From an uncultured Collinsella sp. (lineage in GTDB: Bacteria; Actinomycetota; Coriobacteriia; Coriobacteriales; Coriobacteriaceae), in the NCBI GenBank assembly GCA_934667065.1, contig CAKULD010000007.1:62001-126000 (forward strand): 64,000 bases of DNA, in the 5' to 3' direction. Under the pieces are notes generated by a model. It was not told the DNA's origin and did not search any database. It was given only the letters and a program-made list of their open reading frames with translations. The position numbers and the translations under genes are program-made. This document shows, one piece after another, positions 25,887-33,510 of this stretch; the first letter of the stretch is position 1, and every line of letters begins with the position of its first letter.

Positions 25887-26591
25887 ATGGCAATCAAGGT
25901 GTTCGCTGACGGTGCAAACCTCGAGGGCATGCTCGACATGTACGAGAACGGCAACGTTCAGGGCTTCACGACCAATCCGTCCCTTATGAAGAAGGGCGGC
26001 GTGACGGATTACCGTGCGTTTGCCAAGGAGGTCCTGGCCCACATCACCGATGTGTCCGTGTCGTTTGAGGTTTTTGCCGACGACGTCGAGACCATGGAGG
26101 TCGAGGCGCGCGAGATCGCTACCTGGGCCGACAACGTCTACGTCAAGATTCCGTGCGTGACTACCAAGGGCGAGTCCACCGCCGAGCTGGTCCGCAAGCT
26201 TTCGGCCGATGGCATCAAGGTCAACGTCACCACCATCTTTACGCCCGAGCAGGTCGACGAGATGGTCGAGGCTGTTGACGCCGAGACGCCGTCCATCATT
26301 TCGCTCTTTGCCGGCCGTATCGCCGATACCGGCGTCGACCCCATTCCGTTTATGACGGAGTCGGTCAAGAAGGCCGCCGCCAAGCCCAACTGCGAGGTCC
26401 TGTGGGCGTCCACGCGCGAGCTCATCAACATCTACCAGGCAGAGGCCTGCGGCTGCCAGATCATCACGGTGCCCAACAGCATCCTGGCCAAGCGCAAGAA
26501 CATCGGCCGCGACCCGTACGAGGTTTCGCTCGACACCGTCCGCGGTTTTGCCAAGGATATCGCCTCGCTCGGCTTCCATATCCTGCCGTAA
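25887..26591 (+). CDS. Transaldolase / fructose-6-phosphate aldolase-like protein (TalC type)
   Basis: 234 residues from ATG 25887 (AAAGGAA 8 bp upstream). TIM-barrel signature blocks: GFTTNPSLMKKGGV near the start, the Schiff-base lysine in VYVKIPC, then VNVTTIFTPEQ, SLFAGRIADTG and VLWASTRELINIYQA. Short subunits of this kind are TalC-like transaldolases or F6P aldolases. In this genome it could provide the transaldolase step that feeds pentoses from the 36.8-47.1 kb operon into glycolysis. The last codons (LGFHILP) are duplicated 157 bp downstream at 26728-26744. Confidence 0.88.
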   Translation: MAIKVFADGANLEGMLDMYENGNVQGFTTNPSLMKKGGVTDYRAFAKEVLAHITDVSVSFEVFADDVETMEVEAREIATWADNVYVKIPCVTTKGESTAELVRKLSADGIKVNVTTIFTPEQVDEMVEAVDAETPSIISLFAGRIADTGVDPIPFMTESVKKAAAKPNCEVLWASTRELINIYQAEACGCQIITVPNSILAKRKNIGRDPYEVSLDTVRGFAKDIASLGFHILP

Positions 26592-26623
26592 CGCGAACAC
26601 TGGCCACCGCCGTGGGCAGTTCG

Positions 26624-26693
26624 CCCCGGCCTTTCCTTTCCCTATCGCTCACGCGCTTCGCGAGGGTCGCGCTAGGCAAAGGAAAGGCCGGGG
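26624..26693. repeat. Long G+C-rich hairpin after talC
   Basis: Perfect 16-bp arms CCCCGGCCTTTCCTTT (26624-26639) and its complement (26678-26693), with a smaller CGCG-rich hairpin in the loop. It lies between the talC stop and a second copy of the talC end. There is no T-tract directly after it. Confidence 0.7.
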
Positions 26694-26727
26694 CTGCCGA
26701 CACGAGCTTGCCGTCATGTAAGCACTT

Positions 26728-26744
26728 GGCTTCCATATCCTGCC
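26728..26744. repeat. Duplicated talC 3' end
   Basis: GGCTTCCATATCCTGCC is identical to 26571-26587, the last coding bases of talC, and matching extends partly to the left (CT.GG). The 140 bp between the copies hold the 26624-26693 hairpin. This is consistent with insertion of that hairpin element at the gene's end with duplication of the target. Confidence 0.7.
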
Positions 26745-26767
26745 ATGGGCAAGGTACCCCCGCCTGC

Positions 26768-26943
26768 GACGTGCAAAATCGCGAGTATTCTGCATGGTAA
26801 ACACTTTTATCGGCTAGTTGAAGCATAGAACAGCCCCCGTTTTGGCTCTGATGACGCTAAAACGGGGGCTGTTTTTGACTTTATTGCCTCTGAGGGGCGT
26901 TCGGAACGGCGGAAATTGCAGAATACTCGCGATTTTGCACGTC
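26768..26943. terminator. Terminator nested inside a 27-bp perfect inverted repeat
   Basis: An inner terminator, ACAGCCCCCGTTTT (26830-26843) pairing with 26859-26872 and then TTTTT, lies at the centre of an outer perfect inverted repeat. The outer arms are 26768-26794 (starting GACGTGCAAAATCGCGAGTA) and 26917-26943. It probably terminates transcription between convergent talC and the tex side. The outer arms are far longer than termination needs. Confidence 0.75.
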
Positions 26944-26972
26944 ACGAGAGGGGGGACCCTTGCTTTGGCGTT

Positions 26973-26992
26973 TTACTTCCCCTGCACCATGG
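26973..26992. repeat. Duplicated tex 3' end (left boundary of the second ATPase cassette)
   Basis: TTACTTCCCCTGCACCATGG matches 28497-28516, the last codons and stop of tex, at 20 of 20 positions. Similarity continues weakly inward (GAG.GA), so the left copy still reads SLAMVQGK-stop against SLTMVQGK-stop in tex. The ATPase gene and its palindromes lie between the copies. Confidence 0.8.
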
Positions 26993-27081
26993 CGAGCGAC
27001 GGTCGCATGGGACGGGTTCGAATAATCTGTCAGACGTACCCGTCTTCGATGAGCGAATCGTCGCGATGAGTGATATCGATG

Positions 27082-28371
27082 CTAGAAACGCCCAAGCAGA
27101 AAATCGACAGCCGAAACGATTCTGATGCCGTCTATGTCCGTAGGGTGATCGCCATGACGGACGACGAGGATCTTCTCGTAACCGGCGGCAACCTTCTCGA
27201 GCGATTTCAGCTCGAAGGGGCGCAGCTCTCGATTGCGCGTGGCTTCCTCATCAATGGCGTTCGTGACCTGGATAAACTTGCGGTCCGCTCCGTCACCGAT
27301 AGCGACGAAATCAATCTCGGCATTCCGCATGTGCCCCGTGAAAACCCGATACCCATCGATGACGAGGCGGTTATATACGGCGTTTTCGAGGGCGCGTCCG
27401 CTATCGCTGCCTCGATAACCGTCGAGGTAGGCACGGAGTCCAAGGTCCTCGATATAGTATTTTCCTCCGGTTTTGAGCACCTCGCGCCCTTTGATGTCAA
27501 ATCGGCGGGCATGGGAGAAGATATAGGTTTCCTCGAGCGCCGACACGCAGGTGTCGATGACGCCGTGCGAGGTTTTAGTTCCGCTTTCATTCAAAGAGCC
27601 GACGATCTTGTTGATCGATGTTGGGTTTGAGATGTTGTCGGCCAGGTAGGCGCAAACTCTGTCGAGCAGGTCTCTGCTCGTTACGGCCCTCCGTCCTCGG
27701 CGGGCCTCCCGGGCCAAGATGTCGCGACCGACAATGGTCTGGTAGGTGCTCCAAATATAGTCTTTCATCTCTCGTTCGGGCAGACCGGAAATGGCGAGAT
27801 AGGGGAGGCCTCCAAATTTCAGGTATCGGTCGAGCAGCTCGTCGATCGGGGTAATTTCTTCCTTCCCAAAGACGGCATATCTGCTCGTGATTTCGGTTGG
27901 GCCAAGGAAGTCGAGATATTCGGAGAAAGACAACGGGTGCATTCTGATCTCGACGTATCTTCCCGAGATCAGGGTTGCTATCTCGCTGGAGAGCAAAAAT
28001 GCATTCGAACCCGTAATGTAAATGTCGCAGTCTTTGTCGACGCGAAGTGCGTTGATGGCTTTCTCCCAGCTGGCAACTTCTTGCAGCTCGTCGAAGAAGA
28101 GGTAGCATTTCCCGCTCGACGGCATCCGCTCGACGACATAGCGGTAAAGCTCGCGCCAATCGCGAATTCCTTCGAGGTCGAATGATTCCATTCGAAAAGA
28201 GAGGAGGCATTCGGTTGGTACGCCGTCTTTGGCAAGATAGGAGCGCATCATGTCGAGCAGCGTTGATTTGCCGCATCGCCGCATGCCAGTGACGACCTTG
28301 ATAACATCTGAATCGCGAAAGGCGATCAGCTTCTTGAGGTAGTTGTCCCTTGCTACGGGCTGCCCGTTCAT
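27082..28371 (-). CDS. AAA_14/DUF4143 ATPase, second intact copy
   Basis: 429 residues from ATG 28371 (MNGQPVARDNYLKKLIAFRD). A longer upstream reading frame would translate the repeat region and is rejected. Walker A GMRRCGKST (~29) and Walker B CYLFFDELQEV (~98) define the AAA domain, followed by IYITGSNAFLLSSEIATLIS and the DUF4143 block YLKFGGLPYLAISG. The C-terminal nuclease-like fold has EIDFVA, but the ExK element of the 6633-7826 protein is replaced by FIQVTNAI, so catalysis by this domain is doubtful. The gene lies between two copies of the tex 3' end and has its own palindromic repeats 15 bp upstream. Cellular function unknown. Confidence 0.85.
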   Translation of the reverse strand: MNGQPVARDNYLKKLIAFRDSDVIKVVTGMRRCGKSTLLDMMRSYLAKDGVPTECLLSFRMESFDLEGIRDWRELYRYVVERMPSSGKCYLFFDELQEVASWEKAINALRVDKDCDIYITGSNAFLLSSEIATLISGRYVEIRMHPLSFSEYLDFLGPTEITSRYAVFGKEEITPIDELLDRYLKFGGLPYLAISGLPEREMKDYIWSTYQTIVGRDILAREARRGRRAVTSRDLLDRVCAYLADNISNPTSINKIVGSLNESGTKTSHGVIDTCVSALEETYIFSHARRFDIKGREVLKTGGKYYIEDLGLRAYLDGYRGSDSGRALENAVYNRLVIDGYRVFTGHMRNAEIDFVAIGDGADRKFIQVTNAIDEEATRNRELRPFELKSLEKVAAGYEKILVVRHGDHPTDIDGIRIVSAVDFLLGRF

Positions 28372-28385
28372 CGTTCGTCCAATCT

Positions 28386-28458
28386 GCAAGTTTTTCTCAG
28401 AGCGTAACAAAAACTTGCAAAGTTTGCAAGTTTTTCCCATCTGGTGAGAAAAACTTGC
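28386..28458. promoter_or_regulatory. Nested palindromes upstream of the second ATPase gene
   Basis: A perfect 27-bp palindrome (28409-28435; arm AAAAACTTGCAAA around a central G) is flanked by an outer inverted repeat GCAAGTTTTTCTCA (28386-28399) and its complement (28445-28458). The core half-site CTTGCAA occurs four times. It lies directly in front of the ATPase start, in the same position as the unrelated palindrome at 6564-6609. A promoter/operator is likely. Confidence 0.75.
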
Positions 28459-28496
28459 AAGTTCAACGATGGGCGGCGGTGGTTCGCCTTTTGCTG

Positions 28497-30644
28497 TTAC
28501 TTCCCCTGCACCATGGTGAGGGAGATCTTTTTGCGGTCTCGGTCGACCTTCTCGACCCACACCTTCACCGTGTCGCCGACACGCACCACGTCGCTGGGGT
28601 GCTTGACGAAGCGGTCGGCCAGCTTGGAGATGTGTACGAGGCCGTCCTGGTGCACGCCCACGTCGACAAAGGCGCCAAAGTCCACAACGTTGCGCACTGT
28701 ACCCTTGAGTTCCATGCCGGGCTCCAGATCGTCGATGGAAAGTGCCGAGCGGCTAAAGACCACCTCGGGTGCGTCGTCGCGCGGGTCGCGGCCGGGCTTC
28801 TTGAGCTCGTTGACGATGTCGATGAGCGTGAGGGTGCCGCAGTCCAGGTCGCTTGCCAGCGCCGAGATGCTGCCCAGGCGGCGCTCGATGTCGGGCACGC
28901 CGCCACGGCTGAGCTCGCTGGCCGCCACACCGGCACGCTCCAGGACGGACGTGGCTACCTCGTAGCTTTCGGGGTGGACGCTTGTCGCGTCGAGCGGGTT
29001 CTTGCCACCGCTGATGCGCAGAAAGCCCGCGGCGTTGAGATATGCCTTGGGCCCCAGCTTGGGGACCTTCTTGAGCTGGCGGCGATCGGTAAAGGCGCCG
29101 TTTTCCTCGCGGTAGGCAACGATGTTCTTGGCCACGCTCGGCGTGATGCCCGACACGTAGCCCAGCAGGCTCGCGCTTGCGGTGTTGACGTCGACGCCCA
29201 CTCGGTTGACGACGTCCTCCACCACGTGGCCTAGCGTGCGCGAAAGCTCGGCCTGGTCAAGATCGTGCTGGTACTGGCCCACGCCGATGGACTGGGGCGG
29301 AATCTTGACGAGCTCGGCCAGCGGGTCCTGCAGGCGGCGGCCCAGGCTCATGGCGCCGCGAACGGTGACGTCAAGATCGGGATACTCCTGGCTTGCGAGC
29401 TCGGAGGCGGAGTACACCGACGCACCGGCCTCGTTCACGATGGTGTAGCGAAGGCTGGGCGCCTGCTCGGCAATGAACTCCGAGACGACTTCCTCGGTCT
29501 CGCGGCTGGCGGTGCCGTTGCCGATGACGATGGTGTTGACGCCGTCCTTCTTGACGAGGCGGGCGAGCTCGCGCTTGGTGCCGGCGATGTCGTGGCGTGG
29601 CTTGGTGGGGTAGACCACGCCGTGGTCGAGCAGCTTGCCGGTCTCGTCCATGACGGCGACCTTGCAGCCGGTGCGGTAGCCCGGGTCGAGCGCGAGCACG
29701 CGGGCGCCGCGGACGGGGCGGGCCGAGAGCAGGCCCTCAAGGTTCTTGGCAAAGACGTTGATGGCCTCGGTCTGGGCGCGGACGGTGAGCTTGGCGCGAG
29801 CCTCGCGCTCAAGCGAGGGGGCCATCAGGCGCTTGTAGCCATCGGCGATGGCGGCATCGAAGACCGGGGCAAAGACGCCCTGGCGGCGGGGCCAGCGGCT
29901 GCCGAGGCGCGCCGTGGCGGCGGCGCCGTCGACGTTCACGCGCACGCGGAGTTTGCCCTCGCGCTCGCCGCGGTCGATGGCCAGCACGCGGTGGTTGGGG
30001 ATGCGGCGCAGCGGCTCGTCAAAGTTGTAGTAGGGCTCGTAGGGAGTCTTCTCGGCGGGGTCGGTGGCCTCGACGACGATATCGGCGGTGTTTTGCGTAA
30101 AGGCGCGCAGGTCGGCGACGTTCTCGGGATCCTCAGCCACCGTCTCGGCCACGATGTCGGCGGCGCCGGCGAGTGCCTTCTCGGGCGTGTCGAAGCCGGC
30201 CTCCTCGTTGACGTATGCCGCGGCGGCATCGAGTGCGCTGCCCTTGGCGGATGCCTGCGTGATGATCATATTGGCGAGCGGCTCTAGACCTGCCTCGCGG
30301 GCCTTTTGCGCGCGGGTCATGCGCTTTTTGCGGTAGGGCTTGTAGAGGTCCTCGACGCGCTGGAGCTGCGTGGCCTCGCGGATCTGCTGCTCGAGCTCGG
30401 GCGTGAGTTTGCCCTGGGCATCGATGAGCAGAATGACGTCGTCTTTACGCTGCTCAAGATTGCGCAGGTAGGACAGGCGCTCGTCGAGCGCGCGCAGGGC
30501 GACGTCGTCCATGCCGCCCGTGGCTTCCTTGCGGTAGCGTGAGATAAAGGGGATGGTGTTGCCCTCGTCGATGAGCTTGACGGCCGCCTCGACGTTGGCG
30601 GCCTTAAGGTTGAGCTCGCGGGCGAGCTGGGCGATAAGATCCAT
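28497..30644 (-). CDS. tex: Tex-type RNA-binding transcription accessory protein
   Basis: 715 residues from ATG 30644 (MDLIAQLARELNLKAANVEA). Family blocks in order: FISRYRKEATGGMDDVALRA; EDLYKPYRKKRMTRAQKARE; the YqgF/RNase H-like core VLALDPGYRTGCKVAVMDET; the helix-hairpin-helix region NTASASLLGYVSGITPSVAK; and a C-terminal S1 domain GMELKGTVRNVVDFGAFVDV with LVHISKLADRFVKHPSDVV. Tex binds nucleic acid and affects transcription and virulence genes in several bacteria; its precise role is unsettled. Normal length, monocistronic. Its 3' end is the site of the ATPase cassette duplication. Confidence 0.93.
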   Translation of the reverse strand: MDLIAQLARELNLKAANVEAAVKLIDEGNTIPFISRYRKEATGGMDDVALRALDERLSYLRNLEQRKDDVILLIDAQGKLTPELEQQIREATQLQRVEDLYKPYRKKRMTRAQKAREAGLEPLANMIITQASAKGSALDAAAAYVNEEAGFDTPEKALAGAADIVAETVAEDPENVADLRAFTQNTADIVVEATDPAEKTPYEPYYNFDEPLRRIPNHRVLAIDRGEREGKLRVRVNVDGAAATARLGSRWPRRQGVFAPVFDAAIADGYKRLMAPSLEREARAKLTVRAQTEAINVFAKNLEGLLSARPVRGARVLALDPGYRTGCKVAVMDETGKLLDHGVVYPTKPRHDIAGTKRELARLVKKDGVNTIVIGNGTASRETEEVVSEFIAEQAPSLRYTIVNEAGASVYSASELASQEYPDLDVTVRGAMSLGRRLQDPLAELVKIPPQSIGVGQYQHDLDQAELSRTLGHVVEDVVNRVGVDVNTASASLLGYVSGITPSVAKNIVAYREENGAFTDRRQLKKVPKLGPKAYLNAAGFLRISGGKNPLDATSVHPESYEVATSVLERAGVAASELSRGGVPDIERRLGSISALASDLDCGTLTLIDIVNELKKPGRDPRDDAPEVVFSRSALSIDDLEPGMELKGTVRNVVDFGAFVDVGVHQDGLVHISKLADRFVKHPSDVVRVGDTVKVWVEKVDRDRKKISLTMVQGK

Positions 30645-30747
30645 GGAACTCCTTGCGTTTAAGGTGCGTTTGCAGCACAGAGCTACCAAGGATACCACCC
30701 GCTCCGTCCCAAAAAGACTACTCAAAAAGACTGTTTTTTAGGGCTGT

Positions 30748-30907
30748 GCCACGAAAACGGCCTATCTACTACGTTTGACCCGTATGGGTCGACCATACCT
30801 GGTTTTTCCGAAAATCGGCAAGCTGTCTACCTGCGGTTTTGATTTCGCGAAAATTGGCATGGTTGAGGGTAGTCGGCTAAACGTAGTAGATGGGCCCATT
30901 TCGTGGC
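30748..30907. repeat. 160-bp element with 29-bp inverted ends
   Basis: Left end GCCACGAAAACGGCCTATCT (30748 onward, through ACTACGTTT at 30776) pairs with 30879-30907 at 26 of 29 positions. Inside lies a smaller palindrome (GTATGG, GTCGA, CCATAC). No reading frame of good quality. It fills the gap between the tex promoter and the terminator of the next operon and looks like another palindromic intergenic repeat. Confidence 0.65.
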
Positions 30908-30970
30908 GGACGATTCAAGCCGAGGCGCAAAATAGCCCCCCGGGCCAAGAAAATCATAACCAACGTAGTC

Positions 30971-31005
30971 AAAAAAGCCCCGCGGCAGGAGGCTGCTCGC
31001 GGGGC
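30971..31005 (-). terminator. Terminator of the Gfo/Idh-OFA-SDR operon
   Basis: GCCCCGCG (30977-30984) pairs with CGCGGGGC (30998-31005); read on the minus strand it is followed by TTTTTT. A second G+C-rich hairpin (GGGCGTGGCG with CGCGCCACGCCC, about 31040-31070) lies directly at the stop codon. Confidence 0.75.
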
Positions 31006-31077
31006 GAAGAAGAGGGGCTTATTTGTGGCGGGCCAAAGGGGCGTGGCGTAGGGTTTACCGCGCCACGCCCAAGCCCT

Positions 31078-32118
31078 TTACAGCTCGACGAGCTGGCCGG
31101 TCTCGGCGGCCTCCTTGACGGCGTTGAGAAGCGTGAGCGTCTTGACGTTGTCGGCGGGGGTCACGACGGGCTCGACCTCGCGGCGGACGACCTTCACAAA
31201 GTGCTTGAGCTGCATCTTGTGCGGCAGCGCCGGGTCCACAGCCGGAATCTCCATCTGCAGCGGCTTGTGCCAGTTGGAGGCGCCGTCGTAGGAGAACTGG
31301 TGCAGGCGGGGCAGCGACAGGGCGCCCTTGGTGCCGCCGATAAAGTAGGCGTCGGCGTCGAAGGGACGGTACTGCGGGTCCTCGCGAGCGGTGGCCTCCC
31401 AGTTCCAGGGGCTGGCGGTGGCGTCGGAGATGGTCATGCTCGCAAGCGCGCCATCGGCAAAGCGGACGTTGACCACGGCGGAGTCCTCGGTCTCAAAACC
31501 GCGGGCGGCGCTGGACTGCATGCCCTGGACGGCGACGGGCTCGCCCAGCAGGTAACGGAGCAGGTCGACGTCGTGCACCAGGTTGACCGGGATCGGGCCG
31601 GCACCCTTCTTGCGACGCCACTCAACATCGAAGTACTCGTCGTTCTTATAGATCATGTAGTGGAAGCTCGACACGGTGAGCTTGCCCAGCTCGCCGGACT
31701 CGATGATCTCCTTGGCCTTGTTGACGAAGGGGTTGTGGCGACGGTGCTGACCCACGAGCACGGGCACGCCGGCGGTCTCGGCCTCGGCGGCGAAGGCCTG
31801 GGCGTCCTCGAGGTCGTTGGAGATCGGCTTTTCGACCAGCGGCACGATGTTGCGCTTGACGGCCTCGCGGGCAACGACCAGGTGCAGGTCGTTGGGCGTG
31901 GCGATGATGACGGCCTCGGGCTTGACCTCGTCCATCATCTGGGCGGGATCGGTAAAGAACGGCACGCCGGCGGCCTCGGCCGTGGCGCGGGCGCCCTCAA
32001 AGGCGTCGGCGATGGCGACGAGCTCGGCCTCGGGCTCCTCGGTGACAAAACGGATGTGGTTGCGGCCCATGGCGCCGGCGCCGATGACGGCAATGCGGAC
32101 GGGGTTGAGCTCAGACAT
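31078..32118 (-). CDS. Gfo/Idh/MocA-family NAD(P)-dependent oxidoreductase
   Basis: 346 residues, ATG 32118 with AAGGAG 5 bp upstream. N-terminal Rossmann fold with VIGAGAMGRNHIRF; the family block PLVEKPISNDLEDAQAF contains the catalytic EKP lysine. The C-terminal beta-sheet domain has NLVHDVDLLRYLLGEP with the conserved Asp and His. Members oxidise or reduce inositols, sugar derivatives and related polyols. It is the last gene of a minus-strand operon with an OFA-type transporter and an SDR, so it probably acts in the same catabolic route. A hairpin repeat separates it from the transporter gene. Confidence 0.88.
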   Translation of the reverse strand: MSELNPVRIAVIGAGAMGRNHIRFVTEEPEAELVAIADAFEGARATAEAAGVPFFTDPAQMMDEVKPEAVIIATPNDLHLVVAREAVKRNIVPLVEKPISNDLEDAQAFAAEAETAGVPVLVGQHRRHNPFVNKAKEIIESGELGKLTVSSFHYMIYKNDEYFDVEWRRKKGAGPIPVNLVHDVDLLRYLLGEPVAVQGMQSSAARGFETEDSAVVNVRFADGALASMTISDATASPWNWEATAREDPQYRPFDADAYFIGGTKGALSLPRLHQFSYDGASNWHKPLQMEIPAVDPALPHKMQLKHFVKVVRREVEPVVTPADNVKTLTLLNAVKEAAETGQLVEL

Positions 32119-32147
32119 TTCGACTCCTTAATGCTGGTGGCGGTGGA

Positions 32148-32178
32148 ATGTGACAAAGGGACAGTCCCTTTGTCACAT
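32148..32178. repeat. 31-nt hairpin repeat, family member 2
   Basis: ATGTGACAAAGGG, ACAGT, CCCTTTGTCACAT: perfect 13-bp arms, 9 bp after the transporter stop and 29 bp before the Gfo/Idh start. It is inside an operon, where it could act as an mRNA-stabilising or attenuating structure. Confidence 0.75.
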
Positions 32179-32187
32179 CGGCAATTA

Positions 32188-33444
32188 CTAAGCGGACTTC
32201 TTCTTGCTGTCGGAGACCATCATGTAGACGGTGAGCACGACGGCGATGGCGGCGATCACAATGGCGCCGTAGAAAGACTGCTGGTAAGCGGCGCTGCCGG
32301 CCTCGGCGTGGTAGAGCACGGCGGTGATGGGCTGGCTGATCCAGGTGGAGGCGGCGTAACCCAAAAACATGATGCCGTAGTTGACGCCGATGTTGCTGGT
32401 GCCAAAGGCGCCACCGGTGAGCGGCGGGTAGATGACGAGCAGAGCGCCAAAGCTAAAGCCGAGCAGGGCGAGCGCCACGAAGAACATGCTCTGCGTAAAG
32501 CTCATCGACATGATGACGAGCGCGACGATGGTGATGACAAGGCTGATGAGCAGCGACTTGTAGGCGCCGAGTTTGTCGATGATCTGGCCAAAGGACAGGC
32601 GGCCGACCAGGTTGGCGCAGGTGTTGACTGAGACGACCACGCCGCCAAGGGCGACGGCCGCGGCGCTCGTGGGGTCGGCGAAGAGCTGGACGGCGGCGAT
32701 GGAGGCAACCTTGCCGACGAGCAGGGTGCCGGCGGTGGCGGCAAAGGCGAAGGTGATGATGAGGACCCAGAAGCGCGGGGTCTTGACCATCTCGCCCGGG
32801 GTGAGGTCGCCGAAGGTGCCGGCGTGCGCGCCGCCCTTGGGGGCCTCGAAGCCCTCGGGCAGCCAACCGGCCTCGGGGGCCTTCAGGAACAGGGCGGAGG
32901 CGGCGATCGTCACAAAGAAGATGACGCCGAGGGCCTTCAACGCGCCAAAGATGCCAAGGCTCGGGATGAGCAGCGAGGCGAGCACCGGGGACAGCACGGC
33001 GGGGCCGGCGGTCGAGGCGGCAAGGGTAATGCCGGAAGCGAGGCCCTTCTTGTCGATGAACCACTTCTGGCCCGTGGTGAGTGCCGGGTTGTAGCCCAGG
33101 CCGTTGCCGACGGCGGCGACGAGTGAGAACCACAGGTAGAACTGCCACGGCTCGGTGACGGTGCCGGACATGAACCAGCCCACGCCGTAGCACACGGCGG
33201 CGGCGATCACGACGTTGCGGGGGCCGATTTTATCGGAGATGCGGCCGGCGAAGATGCCCGTCACGGCCATGATGGTCTGGAAGACCGGGAAAGCCCAGGT
33301 AAGGGCGCTGGACCACTCGGGGTAGACGGCGAGCAGGTTCTTGCTCACGACGGAATACAGCGCGATGGAGCTGATGAAGAACATGGTAACGCACGCGGCG
33401 GAAAGCACGACGGCGCGACCCTTGTTGGAGTTGGTGGAAGCCAT
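32188..33444 (-). CDS. MFS transporter, oxalate/formate antiporter (OFA)-like
   Basis: 418 residues from ATG 33444 (MASTNSNKGRAVVLSAACVT). Twelve hydrophobic segments are visible, with the MFS loop GRISDKIGPRNV after helix 2 and the OFA-type region GNGLGYNPALTTGQKWFIDK KGLASGITLAASTAGPA. A central loop with MVKTPRFWVLIITFAF is also typical of OFA proteins. The family carries small organic acids and other anions. The neighbouring SDR and Gfo/Idh dehydrogenases suggest uptake of an oxidisable polyol, sugar acid or related compound. Substrate not determined. Confidence 0.85.
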   Translation of the reverse strand: MASTNSNKGRAVVLSAACVTMFFISSIALYSVVSKNLLAVYPEWSSALTWAFPVFQTIMAVTGIFAGRISDKIGPRNVVIAAAVCYGVGWFMSGTVTEPWQFYLWFSLVAAVGNGLGYNPALTTGQKWFIDKKGLASGITLAASTAGPAVLSPVLASLLIPSLGIFGALKALGVIFFVTIAASALFLKAPEAGWLPEGFEAPKGGAHAGTFGDLTPGEMVKTPRFWVLIITFAFAATAGTLLVGKVASIAAVQLFADPTSAAAVALGGVVVSVNTCANLVGRLSFGQIIDKLGAYKSLLISLVITIVALVIMSMSFTQSMFFVALALLGFSFGALLVIYPPLTGGAFGTSNIGVNYGIMFLGYAASTWISQPITAVLYHAEAGSAAYQQSFYGAIVIAAIAVVLTVYMMVSDSKKKSA

Positions 33445-33510
33445 TGGACTCTTTCTAATCGATGCGGGGAGGGGAGGGGTTTGCCCCATGCCCCTCTCTA
33501 CCGGGCTGGT

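Noticed and set aside
27070..27630. Plus-strand frame of 186 codons opposite the second ATPase gene
   Set aside because: Antisense to a clearly conserved ATPase; no independent family match.
28371..28560. Upstream extension of the second ATPase by 63 codons
   Set aside because: It would translate the palindromic repeat region into low-quality sequence. Conserved homology begins just after ATG 28371.
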